64,000 nt of DNA from Trichinella spiralis (lineage: Eukaryota; Nematoda; Enoplea; Trichinellida; Trichinellidae), in contig CM012955.1 in the NCBI GenBank assembly GCA_000181795.3, positions 12,398,476-12,462,475 on the forward strand, read 5' to 3'. The position numbers and the translations under genes were made by a program. The notes below the pieces were generated by a model that worked only from the letters and a program-made list of their open reading frames with translations, was not told where the DNA came from and ran no database searches. Positions 12,645 to 25,133 of the stretch are shown in pieces (position 1 is the first letter of the stretch; every line of letters starts with the position of its first letter).

Positions 12645-13030
12645 CTAAAACAACGTCAACAACTATCGTACAATATATGTAAAAAAATTTAATTCTTTTC
12701 AAAAATCATAATAATGGAAAATTTGGTTATTTGATCCAGTTAGTTCAGCCGGGTTCATGGGTGAAAAAAAAATATATATTTTTTCATTGTTTAAAGAAAA
12801 TCATATTGAATGAAAACGAACTATTAGGTTGGAGATTTGTTTTCTTTTTCTTTTTTTGGATAATGCGTATATGAAAGGAGAGTATGTGGGAGAGAAAGAG
12901 AAGAAAGCAGTAATGTTTTTTTTTAGTAAATATTCACCTGAAAGGTGGAATCAAGTAGTGGGGAAGAGGGGACAAATGACTCATTGTCCAGTTTCAGCTG
13001 AAAAGATCTGTTCATGCACTACAAACCCAC

Positions 13031-13113
13031 TGCAAAACTACAGCTGCCGGACTGATGATGATTAGGATGATTATTATTATTATGATTATTGGCTTGTCGA
13101 TTTTTCAAAACTT
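13031..13113 (-). CDS. possible upstream zyxin exon, low complexity
   Basis: Minus-strand frame reading LTEVLKNRQANNHNNNNHPN and on to SCSFA, ending at a possible GTGGGT donor in phase 0. A phase-0 join to the next exon (12644) gives an open frame there starting [11 protein letters not shown] with a short Q run. An AG acceptor (GCTCAG) lies at the proposed start. There is no ATG in this frame, and an in-frame TGA lies about 90 bases further upstream, so an earlier exon would be needed. Weakly supported. Confidence 0.25.
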
Positions 13114-13247
13114 CAGTTAGCTGAGCTTTTTCGCGTGCTTGCGTGCAATTGTTCCAGCTTGGGGCAATTTTAATGTTCGTGTTTTCGAAAAGAACTTTTG
13201 ACAAGTTGACGATTCAAAACAACAAAGCATGCGGCTGAAAATTGCGC

Positions 13248-13320
13248 AACTACTACTACTACTCCTACTACTGCTGCTGCTGCTGCTACTACTACTACTA
13301 CTACTATTACTATTATTATT
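13248..13320. repeat. CTA/CTG trinucleotide repeat
   Basis: Tandem CTA, CTG and ATT triplets over about 70 bases. On the minus strand it reads as runs of AGT/AGC, giving Ser-rich or Val/Ala-rich open frames by chance. The reading frames across it have no ATG-started conserved product. Confidence 0.8.
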
Positions 13321-13359
13321 AGTGTTGCTGCTTGAATTGCATCCATTTTCCAACTTTCG

Positions 13360-16300
13360 ACTAGTCTTTAGTAGTCTGCTAACAATGAAACAGCAAAAAC
13401 TTCACACGCGTCACAGCCAACTAAATTCATAATAGCTGCTACTACATGCATCATGATTAATCACCCTGATTGCGCTCAAGGCCATCTATCTATCTATCTA
13501 TTTGCTTTTACACATTTGATTATTCACATTTTTAAATTCATCTTCCACTACTACTACTAACTATATATATATAATCGTCGATGATATTTTCACGTGATAA
13601 ACAGTAAATGTGATAATGGGGAAATTTTCTCTTTTCATCTCACTTCCAATAGACAAGTTGATATTGAAAAATTTTATCATCATAACCAATTTATACTCTT
13701 TAATCTTGATGTCATCTAGTACCTGAAAGCATTAGGCCATCGAATTATTATTATTATTATTATTCAATCACTGATGCCGAGCGGCAACAATTTATACCTT
13801 TACTAGCTTAAAAATTGCCCACGTATAAATGTCATTAAATAAATATGCGATAATCTTCTTTTCACCAACCAACACCAATATCCAACCGATCTTGTTCCAA
13901 TAGCACGAGTAGGAAAAATTTTTTGAGATCATCAAATTATTCTTTCAATATTCTCATTTTATTTCATTTTATTTATTCAATTTAACTATTTTTTCCATTT
14001 TTAAATAGTATAATTTGAAAATAGTTCAACATTTGGTAGGCATTATGAAATTGAATGAATAAATATTTCATGAAACCAACACACACTGATACACTCGTAC
14101 AGACCATATCAGCAGTAGTAGTTATGAAAGCATTGTTTAAAGGTGGCCTTTTAAAGTGAAAAAATTTGTTTTTTGTTCATTATGATTATTTTTTTCTAAA
14201 TATTCTTTTCTTTGAAATTTATCCATTTAATAATGGACATTCTGCTATGTATATACGCGAACATTGTACTTAAAATGTACCGTCTTTTGATTTGATCGAC
14301 TTCAGCAACGTCAAACTGTGCATTTCTTTTTCTTCTACTATTATTTTTCTTATTCAAATAATTTCAATGGATTTTTTCATTCACGAGCACGATTCACTTT
14401 GAACAATTAACGAACAAAAATCTAATAAAATATTTATCAAAAACAACAACAACAACAACAGTATAACCTTTTGTTGATTTATTGTTTCTTCTTTGTCGAA
14501 GCATATGCAAATTTTCGTTAAATTTACACAGAACGAGAAAACCTAGCGGCGAGTGATTGCTATTTTCAAATTCAGCATTACAGTAAAGTATAAATTGCAA
14601 TCTTGACGATTGATTTCGAACAACGGTCGAATCAGTGTTGAAAATAAAAAAAACGTATAATATTATTTCATTTCAATCGCAAATATCTTGTGAAATGATT
14701 GTTCCATCGTTGTATTTTTGTTTTCACATGCAACATGTGATTTTTCAATTAGCCAAACTGACGAAGCGAATCAATTGAAAACATGTGTTTTTGCAATGGA
14801 TGCAAATTACAACAATCTGTGCACGTGATTTTATTCGTGAAAATTCAATTTTCTCCAATCTGTATACTGTATACATGTTCAGTCGGATGCAGAACAATGT
14901 TTCACAGTATAGTGCTGTAAATAAAAAGTTACAGATGTTACTATTAGATGAAAAGTTACATATTTGAAGAGTATTTAATTTTGATAATTTACTTGAAAAA
15001 ATTTCAAAAAATGATTCCCCATTTTTGTAGCTGGACACACATTATCATTGTGTAGATGTTTTGCCATATTCATTGTGAACTTTTTGATAATGAGATATTT
15101 GATTTTTCATTAAAAAAATGCAACTTCTGCACGTGAAATGGGCAATTAATTGATCAGACAGTTAAAATCCATTGTTAAATTTATTCTTTTGATTTTTTTT
15201 TTAAATTTCTCAAACGTATTTTATTGCCGTTATTGTTGTTGTTGTTGTTGTTGTTGTTTTGGTCAATTTAAATTTCGCACTATCGCGAAATTAATGTTCA
15301 AAGTTGACATTACTGTTTGAATAAATTTAAAAGTGGTTTTGAAAGTGTCATTTCAGCAAATTTGCATGAATTAAATTTAATGATGTTCTTTATGCATTAC
15401 GGTAACGCGGAGAAAGGGGATAAACAATTTTTGATCAAGCAAATTCAAAGCAAACTTTGCCCTATTTAATTTCCAATGCTAATTTACATTTGCATAGTTA
15501 TTCAACTCAATCATACTGCGTCAAGTGTTAATTAATAATCAACTTGGAATAATTCAATTATTGAATTTATTGACTGGATAAAATGAGATTGCATTTCATG
15601 TGCTTCATTTTTGCCAAAAACAAATGACCGAAAGAAAACACCTTCCCTTCTTTGTGCTATATACTATGGAAATTGTGCTTGCTTGAACGGATAAATGTAA
15701 GCTAATTAATCATTTGAAAATACTGTTCCATAGTTTCCATTACAATTTTCTTTATAATTCAAGCCGACTAATTGACTTAATCATAGATTTCTGCTAACAG
15801 TGCTAACAACCTCACGTACGTCTAATATACACAATACACGCCTTTCTTTCTGGTGTTCAGTATATTTAAAACTTATTGTGCGTAAGCAATAAAAATGCCA
15901 TCTTAAACGACGTCACGTTTTACTTTTATTGCATTTAATATTTGAATATTTCACAAAATATTTTCCAGTCGTGGAAATTGGAGGTTGTTGTTCATTAACA
16001 GACAATAAAAGGAAAAGGTATCGTCTACGTGCGTGGAAACAATATATTCTATTAAAGGAGAAGTTTTAAGGAAATCGAGTAAAAATTCATTTGTTATTGT
16101 ATTTGCAATTCTTCAGTGATAATTTAGGTATTTTTTAAAATTTGAATTATTTTTGAATCTAAAAGATGGAAATGAACTTTTTCAAATCAAACATGTCGTT
16201 GATAGGAATATGTTCGTTACAGTTGTTAATATACAACTGATGCAATTATAATTATAATTTTTTCATTGAGCATTTGATTGTTTTTGCAATTTAGAAATCG

Positions 16301-17570
16301 TTTGCCGATTTCTTATTTCTTCTAAGCCAAGCTTCGTTGATTTGAAAGTTCGAAGTTGGTCAGCAATAAATCAATATAAGCAACCAACTAACTGCTTGCC
16401 TTTAATACGCGTTGCTAACCTATGTTGCCAGTCAGCAGTTTAGTTTATACATCCAGTCCAATGCCTTGCTCCACTGGATCTTCCTTTTCTCTTTCTCGTC
16501 TTTTTTCTTTCCTGTCTCAGCTTACAGAATAAGCAATTTTTTTTGCAACTTTATTCCATTCATAAAGCGGAAATTGTTGCAATAAGTGAGTACTTTTTAC
16601 AAACACTATTGATTTCATTGATATTGTTCCACCGGTGAAATATTCATTCATATTGTCTTATTTTTGATTATTAGCAATTTTTTTTCCAATGCTCATTTGT
16701 GATTTGGACCAATTTTGCAAATCTAATAATAATAATAATAATAATAATATAAGGATTACTTATTTATTGTTGCTTGTTTTATCCAACTATTCATATTGGA
16801 AATTATTTCGTTCAAATTAATCACCAATGACTGACTGACTATTTGCTTGCTATTGTAAAACTTAATTAACTGGCGTTGAATAAATTCATTTGAATAGGAT
16901 GTGAAAAATATTTCAACTATTAGCAATACAGGCAAAAGCACACCGCATGTTGTGGCATATATTGATTTTATTTTGCTCATGTCAGTTGATGAATAATTGA
17001 ATAAGTAAATAAACAAATATACATATATATACACGTACATGTATATCTGTGTGTATATATGTATGGATCTGTGAATTTAATCACGAAATATAATAAAGTT
17101 CGGGCAGCTTTTTCAAATGCAAGCAGTGATTCATTTCCAAGTTTAAGCTTAACATTGCACACTGTTGTACTTTATCCCATGAATGTTCTGTCAATTAAAA
17201 TGACAAAGTTCAATTGCATCTTGGGAAAATCCCCTTTACGGGAATTCATCACATTTCACACGACTAACTAGCCTATCATGCTGCATGTTACATTTTGCAC
17301 TCATTGCTACATTTTGAGTTGCTTTTCTTTTTCTTTTTGATTTACAAAAATTGAATTTGTTTTTTTTTTAATAAATTTATCATTTTCTCAACATTTTGAC
17401 TTTTGTCCAATTCAGCACATCATACACAGGTAGTTTATTTGAATAGGTGATGAATGTTAAAAATTTTTTTCCTCTACAGAGCAAAAAATTAAAAATATAA
17501 AAACCAACATTAAATATGGAGTAGAAAATAAAATTTGTCAAATGTTGTAAACGTTGCTTTATTCGAGTAG
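13360..17570. other. AT-rich spacer with simple repeats
   Basis: No supported gene. Holds GTT repeats (about 15234-15258), an AAT repeat (about 16725-16749), ATCT repeats (about 13484-13501) and TA-rich tracts around 17025-17060. The region may be intron or upstream sequence of the zyxin-like gene. Confidence 0.4.
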
Positions 17571-17579
17571 ATTTTTCAC

Positions 17580-17679
17580 ATGGAGGAAGGAGTAATGATT
17601 TTCCTGGGCGGCTTTGATCCCTGTGCATTATTTTCTCGAGGGATTCGACGGGCGGCAGTGTTGGAATGCGGTGGATTGA
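17580..17679 (-). CDS. possible distal zyxin or unassigned exon
   Basis: A 100-base, GC-balanced block in an AT-rich desert. On the minus strand it follows a good acceptor (TTCTGATTCAG) and reads NPPHSNTAARRIPRENNAQ, then GSKPPRKIITPSSM, before a TGA that overlaps a possible GTGAAA donor. Proline- and arginine-rich sequence of this sort suits a zyxin N-terminal region. Its phase-2 end would join exon 12644 in a frame reading [12 protein letters not shown] and so on. Alternatively it is the last exon of another minus-strand gene, ending at that TGA. Acceptor, open frame and composition are seen; the assignment is a guess. Confidence 0.3.
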
Positions 17680-17699
17680 CTGAATCAGAATAAGTTTGA

Positions 17700-20600
17700 A
17701 TCAAAATTTTTTTTTCAAACGACTTTCTCATGAAATATTGAAAAATCACAACCATCTGAGGAAGCGCGTTCTACATCAGGGCAATTGTTCCAATTTGACA
17801 ATGATAATAATATTTTGAATACGACCAAATCACCTGAGGAATAAGCTTTCAAAAAAAGAGGTATAATTGAATTTCTGAAGTTGAAACTTATCATTTGGCA
17901 AAAAGAGTCAAATATGAAACAATAGAATAATCAAAAATTCATTGGGGAATTATTTTCATTAAAAAATTTGCACACTGATGACAATATGTTGTTTTTTTTC
18001 TCTCAACTTGAGAAGAATTTCTTGGCCAAAAATGACGGATAAATTGATGTGAAATCTTTTTCAATCCAAGAATTTAATTCTTTCTCATTGCCATTAATTT
18101 TATATTTATAACACTTGCCGTGTTGTCGAACTGTAATGAACCTCTCCATCCAACTATAGTTCCGGTAATCTATTTCACAAAGAGTCTGCGCTAATCAGAC
18201 TATTGGTAAACACGTTTCTGCTTTAATTGGAATAAAATTATACAAGCAAAAATATGGAATTGTATTTAAAAATATTTTTCAATTTATTTATCAGCATAAA
18301 GAAATAGATATGCATTTCTTTTCAGCTGATTCTGTTGTGAAACTGATGCATGCATAATTTATAATTATATCGCATGTTTACAAGAACAATACAACTTTTC
18401 CTAGTTCATCTGTAACACTTGCTTTCTTACAGTAATCTTTTTTTTCTGCATTTTTAATTTTTCAACAGACAAATAAATACTCGTAGAAAATTCGATTGTA
18501 AATTCTCCGGAGGCATATTTTAATCGGTAAATATGCTCTGGAACAATGACAACGCTGATCACCATTTCTTGTAATCATTTTCGCGGACAATTGCATTTAG
18601 GGAAAATGCAATTCTATTTCACAATTTCCACACTCCATTGTCGTCATGAAGAGTCTTGTTTTCTGTATGTCGTTTTTTTTCCAACAAAATTCCATCCAAT
18701 CTTCAAACAATGCATTCATTGCACAGAGAAAACCTTGCTTATGGATATTTTGCAAATTGTATACTTCTTTTTTCCAATAGAAATTCAATATTCAATCGAC
18801 CACCGATGGAAATGATGCTTCCATTGAGGAAGTGATCATCGTATGCGTATGACCATGCAAACAGTTCACTCACTCAATCTGCGCCTATCCAATTGTATGC
18901 AAATTTCCCTTCCATGCACATTTGATGAAAAATAATTTATTCACATGCATAATCATTTTTCATCGTTATTGTTATTTGCAACGTTTTCCAAATGCAAATC
19001 ATCCATGCCACTATTTTTATTCACCATAGTGTATATTCATTATTGAAATTTTGTAAATTGTTCAATTTGACAGACATGCTGTCAAATGTGGATATCATTT
19101 TTCAATAGAAAATCAGTGATATGGAAATTGTTGTCATATTTGATTAATTTTTTTTTAATTATTATTTTGCGATAAATTTCATCTCGCACAAACAAACGAC
19201 GTATGCAATTTTCCAACATTGCTCGATTGCTCGATGCGTGAATTTTGTTCAAATCTTTCTATCGTGTTGTGTAGAATTCGCTTAACAAGTGAACATTTCC
19301 AACGCTATTGTGTTTGTTGAAACAATTCTCCGTTTGCGCTTTATCAATTCGAATGTAAAATGCAAATTAGCAAAGCTCAATTATCTTATTATGCAAAGTG
19401 AGTTTCATTACGTTAAATTATTATGATTTATGCTTATTGTTGTTGTTGTTGTTGTTCTTCTTCTTCTCTAATTTTACTTTTTTTAAAAACTTTTATTAAT
19501 AAAAAGATGTTGAGAGATTGTTTGAAAATGTTCATCTTAATTTGTCTGATCACTTGTCATTTGGGTTAGTCATTTTTAGTTTTATCAGAATTTGCAGTAT
19601 CAGAATATTGATCTTCCTCCCTCCCTCTCTGTCTCTTTCTCTCTCTTCTCTCTCTCTCTTCTCTCTCTCTCATTCTCTCTCTCCCTCTCTCTCTCTATTT
19701 ATAATATCATCCTTAAACGAAGGCTCTTAAATCTTAACTAAATCAGCAGGATGCCACACTGAAGCGATGCGATGTTGTTTCTTTGTTGACATTTTTCATC
19801 TCTTGAAAGCATATCTCCGTACGTTAATTATTTAAATTGATTTTTTCTCTGTTCGTTGCAATGAAAACAAAAAGCTATTGTGAAGGTCTTTTTCTGCGGA
19901 AGATGTTTTTCCTAAAATGCAGCTTATGGGTTTTTGTTATAAATAATTTGCAATTAACTAGTGGATTGAAAATTGAAACAAAAAGCCAATTGAAATTAAC
20001 AATCCAATTATTTTATTGTTTTCAGTATCATTATTTATCTCTGCAAATGCGACATTAAACTTTGGTCATTTTTATTGACAAGCAATTATTATATCCATTT
20101 GCGTGCATCTGTTGTGTAATAAATAGCTGGTTGTAGTTTTTTGTATGCTATTGTCCACTGATCAAACTAATATGTTTCATTGTCAATCCCAATAATCGTC
20201 TGGGCACTATTTTAAGCTGGCAAGGCGTTTCGACTTTTGCCCAAATGCAATTACATCTATTCCTCCTCCTCCTCCTCATTATTATTATCATCATCATCAT
20301 CATCATCAACAACAACAACAGTCGAACAATGTGCATCATAGCTGAATGCTGTTGGAAGAATTTTTGTATATTTTCTTTTTCTGTTGAGCTGAAAATTGCT
20401 ACTTTTTCATATTTGAAATATTTTTTCATAAATTAACTTCCTCCAAATGTGCTTATTGCGTAAGTGTTTGTGTAAGCAATGTCTAAAAAAAAATAAGAAA
20501 CAAACCAACAATGATATGCTCACACAACTGATATTTTTCACTCTTCATTGACGACTGACTAACTAACCAACATCATTGCTCTTCTTCTTCTGTTGATGCA

Positions 20601-21500
20601 CTCTGTGTCAGCACTTTTTAATCATATTTCATTTATTTCATTTTTTTATGCATAACTAACTTTATGCTGAATTTTTCTTTGCAGTGTTTTTTTGTTTATA
20701 CTCAATTTTATAAAATGTCTATTATCCATATGTACAGGATATATTTTTCATTTTAGCTGCTGGTCTTTCTTTTTCTTACTTTCACGGAGAACAACAATAT
20801 GAGCGTATAAATTGTCGCGTTATTGAAAAATATTAATTTAAAATTTTCCACCTACTGAAATTAATATCATCCTTCAACGTCGAATCATCAAATAGCATCT
20901 TCCAGTCGTACTATTTATTGCGTGCAGTGAGTGTTTGCAACGAATTTAGCAGAGGATGAAAAATGTCAAAAATATCATCTGTTGAAAATTTTGATAAATT
21001 ATGATCATTTTTTAATAGAATACAATCAATTATTATTGCAAATTTAAAGAGAGATTTATTTCAAAAAATAAAAAGATTATTTTTATTATTTGAATTAAAA
21101 AGAATTTTTTTTTATAAAAATGCAGATGAACGAACTAACGTAACGAACGTTGTGTACAAGTGAGTGAGTGAGTGAGTGAGTAATGTATTTTCATATAACA
21201 CGTAGAAGAATTTGTTCGCTTGTTTCAAATCGAAGCAGTACTAATTACAACGTTTGTTTACTAAAAAGCTCCAATGGGTAATGGTGGTGGTGGTGGTGAA
21301 ATCACTGAAATTTGTTTATCGCTTTATGGTAATGGAAAATGGTGATCAGCGTTGTTGAATAAAAAATCCGATTAATCTTTGCTCGCGTGTATTAATCGTG
21401 TATTTATTGTGTAAGTCGTCGTTTTTGATTGAGTATTTTCTATTTGATAATTTATTTGATTTAAATGTAAACCAACTCTGCTCACAAATTCCGTGTAGAT
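17700..21500. other. AT-rich spacer with simple repeats
   Basis: No gene found. Contains a CT-rich tract (about 19612-19695), GTT/TTC repeats near 19437-19468, a mixed CCT/ATT/ATC/AAC triplet block (about 20262-20320) and GTGA repeats (about 21160-21181). Confidence 0.5.
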
Positions 21501-21821
21501 ATTTCCATTTGAATGGACGATTGGAAATGAAGTGATGTAACAGGAGAATTCGGTCTTCCAGTTCTATGCCGCCAATGCTATTAATGTAATGATGACGATC
21601 GATACATTTTCTTCAGTTGAATAACGCCGTTGTTTCCTCTTTATTGCTGCTTTATCCTCTTTTCTTCCTCTCTCACCCTCTTGTTCAGGCAAACGTGCAT
21701 TCAGGCGAAACTTCAGCGTTAGCCCTTTTTCACAACTCAGCCAACGCAGCAGCTGCTTGCTGCTGCTCAATGGCTAACGTATCGGCTGCATCAGCATCAG
21801 CAGTGGCAGCACCAGCACTAC

Positions 21822-21822
<1 letters not shown>

Positions 21823-21861
<39 letters not shown>
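21823..21861. repeat. (AGT)13 microsatellite
   Basis: Thirteen perfect AGT triplets, about 185 bases upstream of the KCTD start codon. They follow a GC-richer stretch (21640-21820) that may be part of the KCTD promoter or 5' leader. Confidence 0.9.
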
Positions 21862-22046
21862 TTATTTATTGAGAGATGTTGTTTGTTGAAAGCATCATTT
21901 TTATTGAAAAGCGCAACAATTTTTTCCCATATCTACAATAACAGCTATTGAAAAGGTAGTTATTGAAAATTGTATGCTTTTTATTGATGTTTCAGGTTGA
22001 AGACCCGAAATAGTGGTCAGTGAAAAGAAGCTGAAAGCTGAAAAAC

Positions 22047-22874
22047 ATGGAAAACACCACCACCAACAACAACAATATGGTCGATTTGAATGTCGGTGGA
22101 ACCCAGTACAGTATTTCACTGCGTACACTGACCTCTCAGGCAGGTTCACTGTTGGAAAATTATTTCAAATCGTTGAACAACGACACCAACAACACTGCTG
22201 CCGATCAAGAGGAATCTGACCGACAGTCATCTTCAACACTACAGCATCCTGCTATTGTAAAATTATCCGATCGATCTTATTTCATTGACCGTGACGGGGA
22301 TCTGTTTCGTCACGTGTTGAATTTTTTGCGCAACGGTCGTCTGTGCTTGCCGGATCGGTTCGACGAGACCCAACTTTTGCTTCAAGAGGCTCGATTTTAC
22401 CGGCTCCCGTCGATGGAAAAAGCCCTTCTAACCAAAGACTTGTCGTTGAGTGGGATAAATTTGGGCAAAGCGTCGGACGCTTCGGTCGAACAAGGCCACA
22501 TCCTGATCAGCTATCGGGGCACGTTCAATTTCGGTCGTGGTACGCATCTGGACGCGAAATTCAGAAAATTGTACCGAATTCTGGTCTGCGGCAAAGTGCT
22601 GCTTTGCAAAGAGGTTTTCGGCGACATGCTGAACGAAAGCCGAGATCCGGACCGGTGCGGTAACAACCAATACACGTCGCGGATGTACTTGAAGCACAAC
22701 AGCCTCGAGCTGGCCTTCGACACTTTGGCCGAGCATGGCTTTTCACTGCTCGCCGCCTGCGCTTCGGGCGTCAACCCGATCTTGGATAACAGTTGTCGAC
22801 GTGCGGCTGACAACGAAGAACAACGATGGAACCATTACAACGAATTTGTCTTCTATCGACCCAGTTCTGCGTAA
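22047..22874 (+). CDS. KCTD8/12/16-like BTB (T1) domain protein
   Basis: A 275-codon ORF starting at an ATG in a good context (AACATGG), after a TTTCAG acceptor-like site at about 21996. Residues about 10-105 form the T1/BTB domain (VDLNVGGTQYSISLRTL, then DRDGDLFRHVLNFLRNGRL). Residues about 148-270 match the H1 domain of KCTD8/12/16: ISYRGTFNFGRGTHLDAKFR, VCGKVLLCKEVFGDMLNESR, DPDRCGNNQYTSRMYLKHNS and a NEFVFYRP end. In vertebrates these proteins are auxiliary subunits of GABA-B receptors that also bind G-beta-gamma. A comparable role here is inference. The insert between the first beta strand region and the DRDGD motif is longer than usual. The TAA stop overlaps a perfect donor (GC|GTAAGT), so a spliced form with a longer C-terminus is possible. 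Length without it already fits KCTD12-type proteins. Confidence 0.9.
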   Translation: MENTTTNNNNMVDLNVGGTQYSISLRTLTSQAGSLLENYFKSLNNDTNNTAADQEESDRQSSSTLQHPAIVKLSDRSYFIDRDGDLFRHVLNFLRNGRLCLPDRFDETQLLLQEARFYRLPSMEKALLTKDLSLSGINLGKASDASVEQGHILISYRGTFNFGRGTHLDAKFRKLYRILVCGKVLLCKEVFGDMLNESRDPDRCGNNQYTSRMYLKHNSLELAFDTLAEHGFSLLAACASGVNPILDNSCRRAADNEEQRWNHYNEFVFYRPSSA

Positions 22875-25098
22875 GTTCCCCATTCTCCTAGTGAGCAGTT
22901 GTCTTGTTTCGCATTAATTACAAACACATGCATCTACATCTACATCTACATATACGTACGAACGAATATGCATATTTATATTTATATTCATATAGCTTTT
23001 TTACGTGCATTTTATTTGAAATTGTTTTATAATAATAATAATAATAATAAAATAATCATGTATTTGATTTGTGAAATATTTGTTCTTTTAACTTTTTGGA
23101 TTCAATGGCGTGATTAATTGAAAGGAAAATCTCAATATTATTTCTCTTTCCCTCTCTGTTGTTTTTTTCTAATCATCATCAAACAACGCATATTCAAATC
23201 AGTCGTCTAAATTCTCCACTGTTTGTTTATTCACAATTTCTTTTCAATCGACTGCTCTTGGATTAGATAACGATGACAGCAATGGTGATGCGTCCATTTC
23301 TTTCGTGGAAAATTGATTCTGCAAATTTTTTTTCGTGCGTGGCGGAAGTGGAAAAATGCCATATGGGGAGGGGGGGGGGCTAACACACGGATCGTCCTAA
23401 TCCCAATCGCGCTATTTAAGTGCAACTGTGTGCGCGCGAAAGTGTCCAGCTGCCGCTGCCGCCGTTTTCAGCTTATTCCATTGGCGAATGAAGTTGTCAA
23501 TTCCAAAAGAAGACAATCAATGTCGAAGCTAATATTTGTGTTGTTGAAATTTTATTTTATTTCATTTTTCAACGCCCTCTTCATTTCCTTTTCCTGAACA
23601 GAACAAGCAGAACACGATTGCCAACTAATGCAAATGGTTGGTGTTGGTATTGGTCAGTAGTCAACGTTTTTTTCTTGCAAATGCAAATCGTCACAAAAGT
23701 TGCATGCAAGCAGCTGAAATCCATATATATATATCTGACTGTAATTGTCAATATCTCCCGACCTTCTCTTTTTCCCTTACTACCAATTCAAATCAGACAA
23801 TCAACTACAACTGGGTATTATTTATTTTTCGTCATGGTAGTACTATATGGAAATAATTGAATTCCCTCTCTGGACAGTTTGTTTGCCTGTATTGTTCGAT
23901 TCACGACCGACAACAATTTCATTTAAATTCACTAAACTACTAAATTCGGTTGTTTTTTCCGTTACGAATTTCGAATATTTTTATGTATGAAAAATGCCAA
24001 TACAAAAATATGATTAAACTCAGCCAATTTGATAAGGTCAAAATTTTCCATATTATTTATTTATTCCATTATTTGATATTCAAATTTTCCATTATCAAAT
24101 TGAACGTTCGCTTTTGCTCAAAGTTCAAATGATGAACATTACTTTTCCACGTATTACAAATCGCTAAATCATGTATCAAGCAAGTATCATCGATAATCAC
24201 TTATCGTTCCACTCACTTTTCACTACAACACGTATACAGTAATGTAAGTTTTATTCCATCATTCATCTATATAGTTTTATTTGCAGTTTTTTTTTTCATT
24301 ATATAAATTATACATGCAGAACAGTTTTATATTTATTTTATTTTTTACTAATTTTGCGTCAGAAGGTGATTTGGCAATTGTGCAAATGTTCAAGAAAAGA
24401 ATTGTCATTATTTGTCAATTTTCTTAAGTGCAGCAACGGTTTGGTTGAGAAATGCAATTCTAATGAATTTCTACTTTCTACTTGACAAAATTCATCACCG
24501 ATAGTTTAATTTATCATTCATTCTCTCTTCTTCAGTTTTTTTTTCGAAATATAGATATGAACATTTCAATTTTACAACGTATAATTTTTAACTGCATAAA
24601 TTATGCAAAAAAAAATCTACACATACTCATAAAAATATTCCAAATTGAGAGTTTTTTAAAAACAAAAAAGAAATGAGAAAAAAGCACTACAATTAATTCG
24701 TTTTATGTCTGTCTAATTGCAATTTTTCAGACTGATATTTCAGAATGATAATGATTTTTTTTTCCAATGTCACATTTGATGATCTTTTTTTTTCTTTGAT
24801 CATTTGAGAAATAATTCACATATTATTTTAGCATTTTGCAAATATACCACGAATATACTTGTCAAAATTTGAAATGTTCACTTGTGTAACTTTTACAGAT
24901 TTTTTGGAAATCATTAATTAATCTCATCCTAAATTATCTTCATCATTTTATGCACCGAGCGTTTAATTTTCACTATATTCCATGGAATAATGGCGATTGC
25001 TTTTTCTGTGAATTTGAAAAATATTTCATTTCAAGTAGTTATTTATTGTTGTTATTAGTGGTCATTTGAAGTAAATGCTGATTTGTTTGAATATTTTC

Positions 25099-25133
<35 letters not shown>

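Noticed and set aside
13117-13353. Ser-rich minus-strand ORF
   Set aside because: Made by the CTA/CTG repeat; starts with TTG and has no motif outside the repeat.
21617-21889. Plus-strand ORF with poly-Val end upstream of KCTD
   Set aside because: Starts with TTG and runs into the AGT repeat; probably leader or promoter sequence.
22343-22813. Alternative plus and minus ORFs over the KCTD exon
   Set aside because: Shadow frames of a GC-rich conserved coding exon. The KCTD frame alone shows family motifs.
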